A program made the position numbers and the translations under genes. A DNA stretch of 64,000 nucleotides from Lysinibacillus parviboronicapiens (lineage in GTDB: Bacteria; Bacillota; Bacilli; Bacillales_A; Planococcaceae). The notes beneath the pieces are model-generated. The model had not been told where the DNA came from and made no database searches. It was given only the letters and a program-made list of their open reading frames with translations. Positions 47,381 through 57,012 of the stretch are shown one piece after another; position 1 is the stretch's first letter, and every line of letters starts with the position of its first letter. Location: assembly GCF_003049575.1 (NCBI RefSeq), contig NZ_PYWI01000017.1:1-64000 (forward strand), given 5' to 3'.

Positions 47381-49156
47381 TTATTCGATCAATTCACTTT
47401 CTTTCAGTAAATCATAGATTATTGTTTCTTTTGTTTTATGAATGCCTAACTTCCCGATTTGTTTTAAGATAAATGGAGCATCTATATCTGTTAATTTTTT
47501 ACCGTCCAGTAAGCGAGAAGTTGAAGCTAATAAAGTACGAATATCAAATGCAGAAGCAAATACTTCTGGCACGCCTCGATCAATCTTTAATAATTGATAA
47601 ACAGCTTCCATCGCAGTTCTTACTGAATATTCAGTTGTGAATACGGTATCTCTTGCTGTTTCACTAAAATTCCCAATGAAGGCTAAGTTAACAGAACCAT
47701 TAGGGACAACTAAAGGACGATCACCTAATGCTCTAGGCATGAAGTAAGATGTTATAAAAGGCATATAACATGGAATTGTATTACATGAATTCTGTGCTAA
47801 ATCCGGTATTTCATCTACAGGTACGCCCATATGGTACAACCACTCTTGTGCTATCTCAATTCCACTACATTCAGTGATACTTTTTTTAATAAAATTACCT
47901 GGTTTATTAGAAAGTAAACCATAAATCCAAACGACTAATTGATCTTTTGGCTGATTTTTAAAATGAGGTTGTCGGTTCAACGTATAGCTTAGCATCCAAT
48001 TGGAATCTTTAGCAGATACGATACCACCAGTAACTACCTTCCCAGCATATGGATCTCTTTTGCTGATTTTTTCAATATACGGAGCAACTCGAGCATCCAA
48101 TGTAGTAAGTGTTGCTGAAACAAACCAACTTTCTTTAGGGAGATTATCACAGAATTTTTCTGGTCTACCAAATTCAGCATCTTGTGAAGCTATATTTTTC
48201 CAAAGAGACCAACTACCGCCCAAATCAGAACTTATAGGGGCTGGTGTATGATTGTCACCATAAGTTGTACTCTCTGTGATACTACCATTTGTCACAAAAA
48301 CCAGTTCATTTTCTGTTAGCTCTATATTTTTTTTCTCACCATTTTGTTTCAACACCAACGTATGAGCTACTTTTTTGTCTCCAACTCTATCAACTAAAAC
48401 ATTCTCTACAACAGTATTGTACTGAAAATCAACATTATGTTTTTCTAAATAGTTAATCATAGGAAGAACTAAAGATTCATATTGGTTATACTTTGTAAAT
48501 TTCAAAGCAGATAAATCAGGTAATCCACCTATATGATGAATAAAACGCACAATGTAACGACGCATTTCCATTGCAGAATGCCATTTTTCAAAAGCAAACA
48601 TCGTGGACCAATATAACCAAAAATTCGATTCAAAAAATTCCTCAGAGAAAACATCTGTAATTTTTTTATCCTCTAATTTCTCTTCAGGCGTAAAAAATAA
48701 TTTAATCATTTCTTCAGATGATTTATCAGATAATGTAAATTTCCCATCATCCTCAAGTCTCTGACCTCTTTTTTCAATCAATCTACATTTAGAATAATTA
48801 GGATCTTCTTTATTTAACCAATAAAATTCATCTAAAACAGAAGCATTTTCAATTTCTAAAGATGGGATTGAACGAAATAAATCCCATAAGCATTCAAAAT
48901 GATCTTCCATTTCTCGACCACCACGAATAATAAAACCCCTTGTCGGATTTAGAATACCGTCAAGACTACCTCCTGAGATATCTAACTCTTCGAGAATATG
49001 AATATTCTCTCCTTTCATTTGGCCATCACGAATTAAAAAACATGCAGCTGAAAGTGAGGCTAGTCCTGAACCAATAAGATAAGCTGATTTCTCATCAACA
49101 CCCTCAGGTTTTTTAGGACGTGCGAAAGCTTCATAATTACCATTACTGTAATACAT
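47381..49156 (-). CDS. ohyA: Oleate hydratase
   Basis: FAD-dependent addition of water to the cis-9 double bond of oleate and related acids giving 10-hydroxystearate; in pathogens and commensals it detoxifies host unsaturated fatty acids. From ATG 49156 (six bases after GGAGG) the protein is 591 residues, the same length as S. aureus OhyA, starts [19 protein letters not shown] and has the FAD-binding [17 protein letters not shown] near residue 30. An upstream ATG at 49198 lacks a site. It stands alone on the minus strand; no regulator is adjacent. Confidence 0.95.
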   Translation of the reverse strand: MYYSNGNYEAFARPKKPEGVDEKSAYLIGSGLASLSAACFLIRDGQMKGENIHILEELDISGGSLDGILNPTRGFIIRGGREMEDHFECLWDLFRSIPSLEIENASVLDEFYWLNKEDPNYSKCRLIEKRGQRLEDDGKFTLSDKSSEEMIKLFFTPEEKLEDKKITDVFSEEFFESNFWLYWSTMFAFEKWHSAMEMRRYIVRFIHHIGGLPDLSALKFTKYNQYESLVLPMINYLEKHNVDFQYNTVVENVLVDRVGDKKVAHTLVLKQNGEKKNIELTENELVFVTNGSITESTTYGDNHTPAPISSDLGGSWSLWKNIASQDAEFGRPEKFCDNLPKESWFVSATLTTLDARVAPYIEKISKRDPYAGKVVTGGIVSAKDSNWMLSYTLNRQPHFKNQPKDQLVVWIYGLLSNKPGNFIKKSITECSGIEIAQEWLYHMGVPVDEIPDLAQNSCNTIPCYMPFITSYFMPRALGDRPLVVPNGSVNLAFIGNFSETARDTVFTTEYSVRTAMEAVYQLLKIDRGVPEVFASAFDIRTLLASTSRLLDGKKLTDIDAPFILKQIGKLGIHKTKETIIYDLLKESELIE

Positions 49157-49747
49157 AATACCGCCTCCATAAATTATTATTCCAGTATAGTATAACATTA
49201 ATTTACAGGATAATGGTAAAATGAGAGAATAATTAACAAATTATTCAATTTTGAAGTTGAACAGGTAATATACCTACCCCTCTAATTTGACATAACAATG
49301 CATTGCATTTTTATAAATTATTTCTCGATATGAATTATGCAATATTTGAAAATAAGATTGCCCTTGTAGCACTTGATCTGTACCAAACTAAAGCACTTGC
49401 ATTAAGTACAAGTCATAGCAATATCAAAATTTACATTTGAATAAAGATGTATAACATAATCCTATATTTCTTGATAAAGAGGGCAGTTTTCTTTAAGAAG
49501 GCCAATTCGATGTTATAATGGGCGCTACGAAAAGTGCAGGAGAAACTAGGAAAATGAAAATTAGCAAGAGGTTGATTGAATGTTTTTTGTAAACCGCTAT
49601 TAACAACTTAGTATATCAATAATAGTTGAAAACCTTATTACTACAGTTAAAAAGCCACTGATTTGAACTGCACACCAAAGTTAGACCAAAAAATCTCACT
49701 ATTGGGGTTCACTACAAATGTGGTGACTTTTTTCTATCCTCTTAGTT
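49157..49747. other. Gene-free AT-rich stretch between the oleate hydratase and EamA genes
   Basis: No gene with a credible start and length. It holds the ohyA promoter region, a TATAAT-like box at about 49515, and at 49664-49713 a segment TGAACTGCACACC...TTGGGGTTCACT that looks like two fused ends of an IS3-type element (compare 56097-56149). Confidence 0.4.
49664..49713. repeat. Imperfect palindrome resembling joined IS3-type ends
   Basis: Begins TGAACTG and ends GGGGTTCACT; its ends align with those of the perfect palindrome at 56097-56149. Likely a relic or MITE-like derivative; no transposase is present. Confidence 0.4.
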
Positions 49748-50644
49748 TTAAAAAGAGTTTTTAAGTGGACTTGCAGTTGTTTTAAAATGTGCAAATAAAT
49801 AACATCCTAAAATAACAACCAATCCTCCAATTCCTTGCGTCCACGTGATGCTCTCTCCTATAAATAAAAATGCTAGAAGTGCAGTGAAAATCGGATTGAA
49901 GTTAAGGAAAATGCCGGATGTTGTAGTCCCTAATTTTTGAATACCAATGTTCCAAAGTACCATACAAACTACTGTGGAGATGATTCCTGTATATAAAAGA
50001 GATAGAATAAAAGAATGATTAACATTATTCAAAGTAAAATCCCTAAGATTAAACGGCAATAGTATAAGAAGTCCAAATATGCCTGCATACAAAGTAGACA
50101 TTAGTGGTGAGGTAGTTTTCATTGCCCATTTACTACAAACCGAATAAATTCCCCATACACATACAGCTGTCATCATCCATAAATCACCCAAATTAACGTG
50201 AAACGACAATAACAAGTTGATATTCCCCTTTGAAAGTACGAGAAGAACACCAAATAACGAAAGTAGCATTGAAAGCGCTTGAAGAATACTAATCTTTTCT
50301 CTTAGAAATACAAATGAAAAAACGGAAATTGAAATTGTATTTAATGTTGAAATAAGGCCAACATTCGTCGATGTTGTTCTTTCCAACGCTAATAATTGAA
50401 AGAGATTGAAGAAAACCACACCCGTAATACCCATTAAAAATAAAGGGAGAATGGCATCCCGAGGGGGAAGCAATCTTTTTTCTTTCCACCATACAATTGG
50501 AAGTAGTAGAGCAACGGCAATGATCCATCGTAAGCTCGTCAATGTTAAGGGCGAGGCATGATCGACAAGGGATTTTGTAACAACAAAATTGCCCCCCCAA
50601 AGCAAACTGACTAAAAGCATCAAGAAAACATAGATATTCTTCAA
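49748..50644 (-). CDS. EamA/DMT-family transporter
   Basis: A 298-residue membrane protein with ten hydrophobic helices arranged as two EamA repeats (first WGGNFVVTKSLVDHASPLTLTSLRW, quoted in part as WGGNFVVTKSLVDHA; second VCVWGIYSVCSKWAMK). The drug/metabolite transporter family exports amino acids and other metabolites. Divergent from an Lrp regulator 230 bases away, a common arrangement for Lrp-controlled amino-acid exporters. Substrate not predictable. Start ATG 50644 has AGGAGAGAT upstream. Confidence 0.9.
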   Translation of the reverse strand: MKNIYVFLMLLVSLLWGGNFVVTKSLVDHASPLTLTSLRWIIAVALLLPIVWWKEKRLLPPRDAILPLFLMGITGVVFFNLFQLLALERTTSTNVGLISTLNTISISVFSFVFLREKISILQALSMLLSLFGVLLVLSKGNINLLLSFHVNLGDLWMMTAVCVWGIYSVCSKWAMKTTSPLMSTLYAGIFGLLILLPFNLRDFTLNNVNHSFILSLLYTGIISTVVCMVLWNIGIQKLGTTTSGIFLNFNPIFTALLAFLFIGESITWTQGIGGLVVILGCYLFAHFKTTASPLKNSF

Positions 50645-50877
50645 AACAATATCTCTCCTTTGATTCCCGTATTAACAATAAAAAAGATGCTCTATGTACA
50701 ATTGAGTTTTTATGTTTTCTAAAATAATCATAACATTTTTGCTTTTTAGACAGTATAATATTTTGTGTAGTGAATAAAAAATGAAATAATAAAAAGAATA
50801 ATGGAGTTTTACGGAATTTAATTAATTATAATTGGTAAATACGGCTGAATTTTCGAATTAAAAAAGGAGCGAATAGC

Positions 50878-51372
50878 ATGAGGGATTTTGAAAGAAGATT
50901 ATTAGATAGTGTTGATCTTCAAATACTAGATATTTTGCAGAGAGAAGTTCAGATAAGTAATGCAAAAATAGCGAGACGAGTGAATTTGTCTCCACCGGCG
51001 ACACATACGAGAATAAAACGATTAGAAAGTGAAGGATTTATTGACAGACAAGTTGCCATTTTAAATCAGGAGAAATTGGGATTCGATTTACTTTGTTATG
51101 TTTTCATGAGTACAAATATTCATCAAGAAAAAGAATTAGAAGCTTTGGAAAGTTCCTTAACAACTATGACAGAAATATTAGAATGTCATTGTTTAACAGG
51201 AGAGTATGATTATCTGTTAAAGGTAGTTATTAGAGATCGACAGGAATTAGATAGCTTCATAAGAAAATTAAATAGGTTAGGCATTTCCCGAATTCAAACT
51301 AACTTATCTTTAAGAGAAGTAAAATATTCTACAGTCTTACCGATATCAGAAGATGCACAGCGGAAGAATTAG
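50878..51372 (+). CDS. Lrp/AsnC-family transcriptional regulator
   Basis: A 164-residue regulator with the N-terminal HTH (VDLQILDILQREVQISNAKI in the first 35 residues; NLSPPATHTRIKRLESEGFI recognition region) and a C-terminal RAM/ligand domain (HCLTGEYDYLLKVVIRD). Lrp proteins sense amino acids and form octamers on DNA. Probably controls the divergent EamA exporter. ATG 50878 follows AAAAGGAGCG. Confidence 0.92.
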   Translation: MRDFERRLLDSVDLQILDILQREVQISNAKIARRVNLSPPATHTRIKRLESEGFIDRQVAILNQEKLGFDLLCYVFMSTNIHQEKELEALESSLTTMTEILECHCLTGEYDYLLKVVIRDRQELDSFIRKLNRLGISRIQTNLSLREVKYSTVLPISEDAQRKN

Positions 51373-51403
51373 CCAGCACTGTCAGAAACCTACTATGTAA
51401 AAA

Positions 51404-51436
51404 AGTGTCCCAAGAAAGAATTTGAGACACTATTTT
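51404..51436 (+). terminator. Terminator of the lrp-like gene
   Basis: AGTGTC pairs with GACACT, extended by CAA/TTG with one mismatch, and followed by ATTTTT. Confidence 0.7.
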
Positions 51437-51636
51437 TAATAACTCTCGAAGAAAACAGTGAAGGAGGCGCTTTATCGGATATTTATGCTAGTATCACGAT
51501 GAAGATTGTGAAGTCATGTACTAAACTAACGGGACAGTGAATGGTATTTTTTCTTCACCACGAAGTGATGGAAACCGTTGAATAAAAAGTTATGATGTTT
51601 TTCCTAAGGTAAATGGGACTTGAACAGATAGTGTAT

Positions 51637-51890
51637 TTTCATCAAGAAGTATGGAGTTTTGAAGGTAGAGAAGCATTTGGCAGAAAGGATGTATCTACCC
51701 CGTGGGATGGAAAAGGTACACAATGGGTAGAACACCATCTTTATGTATGTCACAAAGATAGTAAAGAACTTGCAACGCATTTAGCATTCTGAAAATATAA
51801 AAAGAAATTTAGCAAATACAGAAGACCGAAAATCCTATACCTTAGGTAAAACAGAGAATTTATCAATAAGATTGTAAAAAAAATATGGAA
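51637..51890 (+). pseudogene. Remnant of a GrpB-family (nucleotidyltransferase-like) gene
   Basis: Residues in one frame at 51637-51792 read REAFGRKD, TPWDGKGTQWVEHHLYVC and HKDSKELATHLAF, strongly like the C-terminal half of GrpB-family proteins; the text then continues in other frames (NLANTEDRKSYTLGKTE, then NREFINKIVKKI to about 51890). The N-terminal half is missing and at least two frameshifts are present. The rest of 51437-52047 holds another open but unstarted stretch (about 51930-52026) that I cannot assign. Confidence 0.65.
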
Positions 51891-52047
51891 TAAAAAATTA
51901 ATAATCAATTTTCTTAGTCAATTAACGGAGTATTTTAGTGGCTGGCATAAGGAGAACGAAGGCTTCGTTTTATCGCAGACTAAAGGGAATTGGCAAGATG
52001 TTGACCAATTTATAATAATTATTTTCTAATTGTAAAGGGAGAATATA

Positions 52048-52893
52048 ATGTACTCTATCGGTAAATTTTCTAAAATATGTAATATTCCCGTTAAAACATT
52101 ACGCTACTATAGCGACATTGGATTACTAAAACCTTCTTACATAGATCCTGTAACAAACTATCGATACTATGACTATGACAAAATTCAACTCATGCAAAAA
52201 ATTATGCTTCTAAAAAGCTGTCAATTCTCTATAGCTACAATTAAGGAATTTATTGAAAGCTCTGATCAGATACAATGGAAAAGCATATTACAACATAAAA
52301 TTAATGAGCTTGAGGATCAAAGAACAAAAATGTCCAAACAAATAGAGGAGATGAATCGGTTAAAAATACAAATCGAAACAGAGGCTTCTATAATTCCAGG
52401 ACCTCTTTTATCTGACTGTTATATTGAAAATCGAGAGGAAATCCCTGTCTACACGATTCGGAAGAAAATAAAGGTCCAATTTATTGATGAGTTGGTTAAA
52501 GATTTATTTGATCGAGTTTACGCTTTTAATCTCGTGATTACAGGGAAACTAATGGCTATCTTTCATGAAAGAGAATTGAGTCAAAAAGAGGCAGACATCG
52601 AGCTGCTTCTTCCAGTAGAAGCTACGGATAAAATAGACGGCTGTAGGATTTTATCTAGTGGGATATACGCGTGTATTACTGTTAAAGGCCCTTATTCGGA
52701 GTTGGATGAAGGATATAAAAAATTGAAAAGTTGGATTTTCGAACAACATCTAAACCAGATAGCGAAAGAGATCGAAATTTATGAAGAAGGTCTTGTACCT
52801 GCCAATGTTAATATTAGAGATTTAAGACCAGATTTAAACAGACACCCATCACAGTTTGTTACTAAAATATGTATACCGGTAGTTAAGAAGTAA
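52048..52893 (+). CDS. MerR-family regulator with GyrI-like effector domain (BmrR type)
   Basis: A 281-residue activator: MerR HTH at residues 1-70 (YSIGKFSKICNIPVKTLRYY), a coiled-coil linker (about 75-115), then a GyrI/AraC-like ligand domain (about 125-281) as in BmrR, which binds lipophilic cations and turns on drug efflux. No efflux gene is adjacent: the next gene is a damaged C45-type acyltransferase, perhaps the former target. ATG 52048 follows AAAGGGAG. Confidence 0.9.
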   Translation: MYSIGKFSKICNIPVKTLRYYSDIGLLKPSYIDPVTNYRYYDYDKIQLMQKIMLLKSCQFSIATIKEFIESSDQIQWKSILQHKINELEDQRTKMSKQIEEMNRLKIQIETEASIIPGPLLSDCYIENREEIPVYTIRKKIKVQFIDELVKDLFDRVYAFNLVITGKLMAIFHERELSQKEADIELLLPVEATDKIDGCRILSSGIYACITVKGPYSELDEGYKKLKSWIFEQHLNQIAKEIEIYEEGLVPANVNIRDLRPDLNRHPSQFVTKICIPVVKK

Positions 52894-52986
52894 AGGTAGC
52901 TTATAGTTTTAAATAAAAACAGGGTAAACTCTCCATCTACTGGAGGGTTTATTCTTTTTATATACTAATGAATGGAGGGAATTACA

Positions 52987-53971
52987 ATGTACCATCCGAG
53001 ATTAAAAGGAGATGCTTACGGGGCAGGAAAGCATTATGCAGAAATCCTTTATAAAAATGGATTTCGATTTCCGAAAGTAACAGAAGAAAATTTAAAATTC
53101 GGGGAGTCATGTAAAGCTATTCTTACTGAATTTGACCCTAATATTATGAAGGAAATACAAGGATTTGCAGAAGGCTGTCATTCTTCTTTTGAAGAAGTAA
53201 GTTCTTTTCTTTTAAGTATAGGAGTATTTGAATTGGCTGGTCAATGTAGTATTTTCTCAGCTTTTAATGGAAGAGAAATTATTATTGGTCGTAATTATGA
53301 TATGCTCTTTAATCTGAAGAATTTTACAGAGTCCTCACTAGTTTGTTTTGAAGGAAAAAATAAATATGTAGGTCATTCAGATTGTTTTATTGGAAAAGTT
53401 GATGGTATAAATCAACATGGTTTATTTGTGGGAATTACATCAGTTCCTCATGACGGAATTAAGCCAGGATTGAATTTTTATTTTGCTGTTAAATATATTT
53501 TAGAAAATTGTTGTACTGTGGGAGAAGGAATAGAAGTGTTAAAAAGATTTCCAAGTTCGGTCGCTAATAACTACTTGTTAGCAGATCCATTAGGGAATAT
53601 GGCTGTTGTAGAAGTTACCCCTAATGACTATCAAGTTCGCCTTCCTACCAATAATTATATTCATTGTACCAATCATCATGAAAGTACATCAGTATCTGAA
53701 AGCTGGAATTGGGAGCAAATCAAAAGAACGTTTTGAAACATTAGATATATGTCTTCAAGATAACGTCAATAAAATGACTCTTTCCATTGCACAATCAATT
53801 ATGTCAGAAACCAAGGGACATGTTTGTTTAAATTTAAAAGAATATAATTTTGGTACGCTCTTCTCTGTTGTAGCCAACTTAAATACATTAGATATACATA
53901 GAGCCGAAGGTCAACCAAACAAAGCAAAATATAAATCAGATAGTCGATTGACAGATGCTGTTTTAAAATAA
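52987..53971 (+). pseudogene. Frameshifted C45-type peptidase / acyl-CoA:6-APA acyltransferase-like gene
   Basis: From ATG 52987 (after GGAGG) the frame gives a family-typical N-terminal part with AEGCHSSFEEV and the probable N-terminal nucleophile Cys in AGQCSIFSAF, then GRNYDMLF, and NNYLLADPLGNMAVVEVTP. It stops at 53736, but the neighbouring frame continues with the family's C-terminal part (SKERFETLDICLQDN... to 53971). One frame change between about 53700 and 53730 separates the halves, so the gene is probably broken, unless the break is a sequencing error or recoding. Confidence 0.75.
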
Positions 53972-54125
53972 ACTTTCCTTTATCTGCGATTTTCTACTTG
54001 TAATTTGGATGTAAAAGTAAATAAAGAATTTGATTGAGTCTGCGTTCTGACTTACAAGTACAAACTACCAAAATGTTCTACTAATTTCTTTAATACGAAA
54101 AACATACCATACTATATTGTCTTAA

Positions 54126-54190
54126 AAAGAACAGAAAACCACAAATTAGGCCTACTTTTAAAGTGTGCACTATTTGTGGTTCTGTTCTTT
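54126..54190. repeat. 65-bp hairpin between convergent genes
   Basis: AAAGAACAG...ACCACAAAT pairs with ATTTGTGGT..CTGTTCTTT. It lies between the C45-like pseudogene and the convergent small gene and can serve both as a terminator; its inner CTACTTTTAAAGTGTGCACTA resembles the inner part of the palindrome at 56097-56149. Confidence 0.6.
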
Positions 54191-54191
54191 G

Positions 54192-54536
54192 TTAGGAATT
54201 TGTCTTTTTAGATGTGATTTTTACTTTATAGTTTTCAGTATTTACTGTTGCAGAGATTCTCTGATGTTTATCACTTTCAATATGTCCTTCTACATAAGCT
54301 TCATGTGTCGCATACTCCCCGGTAAAACTAACTTTTTCAATCACAACATCAATATCTTTTTCTTTTTTAAAGTGTTCAATAGTTGCTTGATTTACTTTTT
54401 CCTCTGTCTTTGGCCAGTTTTCTTTACTCAACTCGTCAGGTGAGTCAACATCCATAATTGTATAAATCCATGTAGCTAGAGCGAGTAATACACACACTAA
54501 TACTAACGTTAGAGGATTAAATAAATTTTTCTTCAT
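54192..54536 (-). CDS. Hypothetical single-pass membrane protein
   Basis: A 114-residue protein with an N-terminal membrane helix (LTLVLVCVLLALATWIY) and a hydrophilic outer domain (DSPDELSKENWPKTEEKVNQ...). The Cys in the helix is not in a lipobox context. Family not recognised. Start ATG 54536 is preceded on the minus strand by GGAGAAAGG. No obvious partner gene. Confidence 0.7.
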   Translation of the reverse strand: MKKNLFNPLTLVLVCVLLALATWIYTIMDVDSPDELSKENWPKTEEKVNQATIEHFKKEKDIDVVIEKVSFTGEYATHEAYVEGHIESDKHQRISATVNTENYKVKITSKKTNS

Positions 54537-54812
54537 AAAAATTTCCTTTCTCCTTTTCGTGATTTTTGCCTATACGTTGAAATTAAGGTTCTTTAATAAA
54601 GTCATTGTAAGGTAGCCGTATTCCGCACCTTATCAATTTTGAGTGTTATTTATCTGACCTTAATTACTTTCCACACGCTACATAGGAAGGGGCTAGTTGA
54701 ACGATAGAAAAATTATTGTTACAATGAATAAGAACATATATTCTATCGATTTTTAATCCTTATTCAACGGGGCAGAGAAACAATATCTGAATAAATAAAA
54801 GGAGAAAGAGTT

Positions 54813-55388
54813 ATGACAAATAACGTAAAACAGAGAAGAATAATTTTAGATTTAGCAGTTACTTTAGATGGTTTTATTGAAGGGAAAAACGGTGAAGTTG
54901 ATTGGTGCATTATGGACCCTGATATGGGGTTTGCTAGTTTCTTGAATCAAATTGATACGATTTTATATGGTAGAAAAAGCTATGATTTATGGGGAAATTA
55001 TATTCCGAAAACTAACGACTCTGATTCCGAAAAAGAAATTTGGGAATTGGTTCATAGTAAGGAAAAATACGTGTTTTCCAGAACGCATTTAGAGACTAAT
55101 AATCAAGCAATATTTATAAATGAAAATATCCTTGAAGAAGTAAATAAATTGAAGAATAAACCCGGGAAAGACATCTGGCTATATGGCGGAGCAAGTCTCA
55201 TTACAACTTTTATAAATTTAGGGCTTATTGATGAGTTTAGATTATCTATCCATCCTGTTATTTTAGGGGAAGGAAAACCGATGTTTATGGATATAAATCA
55301 GAGGTTGAATTTAAAAATGGTTAATACAAGAACGTTCTCTTCTGGTGTTGTGCAACTCATTTATCATTATGATGATACATTGTTATGA
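54813..55388 (+). CDS. Dihydrofolate reductase-like (RibD C-terminal) protein
   Basis: A 191-residue protein of the RibD-C/DHFR-fold family (YyaP-like): ILDLAVTLDGFIEGKNGEVDW at the start (quoted as DLAVTLDGFIEGKNGEVDW), LYGRKSYDLW, and WLYGGASLITTFINLGLIDE for NADPH binding. Such stand-alone proteins are predicted NADPH-dependent reductases of unknown substrate. ATG 54813 follows AAAGGAGAAAG. Confidence 0.9.
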   Translation: MTNNVKQRRIILDLAVTLDGFIEGKNGEVDWCIMDPDMGFASFLNQIDTILYGRKSYDLWGNYIPKTNDSDSEKEIWELVHSKEKYVFSRTHLETNNQAIFINENILEEVNKLKNKPGKDIWLYGGASLITTFINLGLIDEFRLSIHPVILGEGKPMFMDINQRLNLKMVNTRTFSSGVVQLIYHYDDTLL

Positions 55389-55460
55389 ATGTCAGAAGGG
55401 AATACTCGGTAGTAGCTGACAATTATTCTATAAATGGATAGATTATGACAATAAGAGAGA

Positions 55461-55615
55461 GGCTGTACAAAAGAGAAAAAGTGTTAGATTGACTGTTGTC
55501 GATCTAGCACTTTTTTGCTGTGAACGTTGATGTCCACTACGGTGGACGCTTTGCGTGGGCGTGGCCTGAGCCTGTAGTCTCAGGCGTCACGCTAATCCCC
55601 CAGGAGTCGCCGCCT
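55461..55615 (-). repeat. Inverted copy of the 44.5-kb repeat
   Basis: On the minus strand this stretch matches 44504-44650 over about 145 bp, with few differences (for example ACGCAAAGCGTCCACCG here against CCGGAAAGCGTTCGCCAT there). Its left end reads GAGGCTGTACAAAA where the other copy has GCTGGGACAAAA. It lies between the DHFR-like and PepSY genes. The remaining bases of 55389-55831 hold no gene I can support. Confidence 0.85.
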
Positions 55616-55831
55616 TAATGACAATAGGCATTGACATTAACGAAGTGAACAAAGATATTCTTACATTCTTAAATAATTTAACTTGGTAGTTTTAATGAAA
55701 CTTCAACCAACACTAGCTTCTTTACGATAATGGGTACAATTCAGCAAAGACGTGGTAAATATTAGTGATAACAGTTATCTTCGGTCTTGCATAATATAAG
55801 AGCATGTATGCAAAAAGAGGAGGATATAATT

Positions 55832-56056
55832 ATGGTAATGCCTTCATATAGTCAAAGAATTACTCCACAACAAGCAATGCAGATTGCCGTGCAAAGAGTA
55901 CCTGGTCAAATCATACATTATGGCATGGATATGGAAAATGGTACATTAGTGTATGAAATATTCATTATGACTTCTCAAAATAAGATTTATGAAGTAGAAG
56001 TAAACGCAAAGACAGGTGTAATTCGAAAAATTGAAGAAGAAAATGATTTTGATTAA
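55832..56056 (+). CDS. Small PepSY-domain protein
   Basis: A 74-residue protein that is a single PepSY-like unit: ITPQQAMQIAVQRVPG, then YEIFIMTSQNKIYEVEVNAKTG and a short acidic end (the middle segment quoted in parts: YEIFIMTSQNK, IYEVEVNAKTG). No signal peptide or membrane helix, unlike many PepSY proteins, so it would be cytoplasmic or part of the spore. PepSY units are thought to bind or inhibit proteases. ATG 55832 follows AGAGGAGG by eight bases; the longer frame from 55787 is not used. Confidence 0.8.
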   Translation: MVMPSYSQRITPQQAMQIAVQRVPGQIIHYGMDMENGTLVYEIFIMTSQNKIYEVEVNAKTGVIRKIEEENDFD

Positions 56057-56096
56057 ATCATCTTTATTAACAAAAAGCCCAGGATTCAATTAATGA

Positions 56097-56149
56097 ACTG
56101 AACCCCGAATAGGGTCACTTTTTAAAGTGTCTACTATTCGGGGTTCAGT
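56097..56149. repeat. Perfect palindrome resembling joined IS3-type ends
   Basis: ACTGAACCCCGAATAG and CTATTCGGGGTTCAGT form a perfect 16-bp stem, with an inner CACTTT/AAAGTG stem. The stem looks like the terminal inverted repeats of IS3-family elements joined without a transposase. Could also terminate the PepSY gene. From here to 56340 nothing else is seen. Confidence 0.65.
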
Positions 56150-56341
56150 CCTGTGATGGGGGGGCTTCTTTATTTTCTTATTTATGTGCCTATAATTTTC
56201 TATAATTGGTTAGAGGAAAGGGATATTTATTTTAAACAATATTAATTCCTGCGCTTGCAGTACCTCTAATAATTTGATTTGAAATTCCTGCTTTTAAGTC
56301 AATATAGAATACCATTAGTTCACGGCGATTCAAATTTATAA

Positions 56342-56383
56342 TAAAATTGCCAGGCTACATAGAAGTGTTAGCCTGGCAAATTA
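56342..56383 (-). terminator. Terminator downstream of the Cys/His-rich gene
   Basis: TTGCCAGGCTA pairs with TAGCCTGGCAA; on the minus strand it is followed by TTTTAT, 60 bases past the stop of the gene at 56443-57012. Confidence 0.7.
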
Positions 56384-56442
56384 TATAGGTTTATTAGTAA
56401 TAAATTAATGCAATATTTATGTCTTTATAATGGTAGCTTGAA

Positions 56443-57012
56443 TTATACAGCGCGTCTAATAGCGTCAATTTTTTGGCAGTCAATGACAACTGGTGTAGCT
56501 GCAGCAGCAACATCTAGTTCAAGGAAGTATGCACAACAACTTTTTGGATCCAAGTTGATGAAAGTAAGATTTAAGAAACTGCCTCCACCTGATAGGAAAA
56601 CGTCTACTAAAGTACCTGGTTCTAAGCGTTTTAAGAAGTCACAAGCGCAACCTTTGCAGCGGTGTTTGTCAGATTTCTCTTCTTTATATGAGTACTTTTC
56701 ATCTTCATAGTAAGAATCGTCTTCATAGTAGTAATCGTCTTTGTGGCCATAATCTTTCTCTTTTTTCTTACAACGCTTTTTAACTTCGACGTCAACATCT
56801 ACTTCTACTTCTACTTCTACATCAATAAATACTTTTTCATGTTTGCGATGATGGCATTTTTTCTCTTCGTGTTTCTTGTGGTCACACTTGCATTTATCAT
56901 GTTTCTCTTCGTGTTTTTCACATTCACACCAACATTTGAATTTTTCACCTTTAGCCATCTTTTTGTTATAATCCCAATTCATATGTTTTACGTATCTACT
57001 ATCTTTCATCAT
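56443..57012 (-). CDS. Cys/His-rich, probable spore-surface protein
   Basis: A 189-residue protein with three zones: residues about 20-62 rich in Cys, His, Lys and Glu (KCWCECEKHEEKHDKCKCDH); a strict alternating stretch of Val with Glu/Asp (VDVEVEVEVDVDVEV-like, about 63-77) followed by a Tyr/Asp/Lys zone (DDYYYEDDSYYEDEKYSY); and a C-terminal folded part (LEPGTLVDVFLSGGGSFLNL, SCCAYFLELD, IDAIRR). No signal peptide. Charge pattern and Cys content resemble insoluble coat or exosporium proteins. A CATAGATTA box (plus 57068-57076) suits a sigma-K -10. I do not know the family by name. Confidence 0.7.
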   Translation of the reverse strand: MMKDSRYVKHMNWDYNKKMAKGEKFKCWCECEKHEEKHDKCKCDHKKHEEKKCHHRKHEKVFIDVEVEVEVDVDVEVKKRCKKKEKDYGHKDDYYYEDDSYYEDEKYSYKEEKSDKHRCKGCACDFLKRLEPGTLVDVFLSGGGSFLNLTFINLDPKSCCAYFLELDVAAAATPVVIDCQKIDAIRRAV

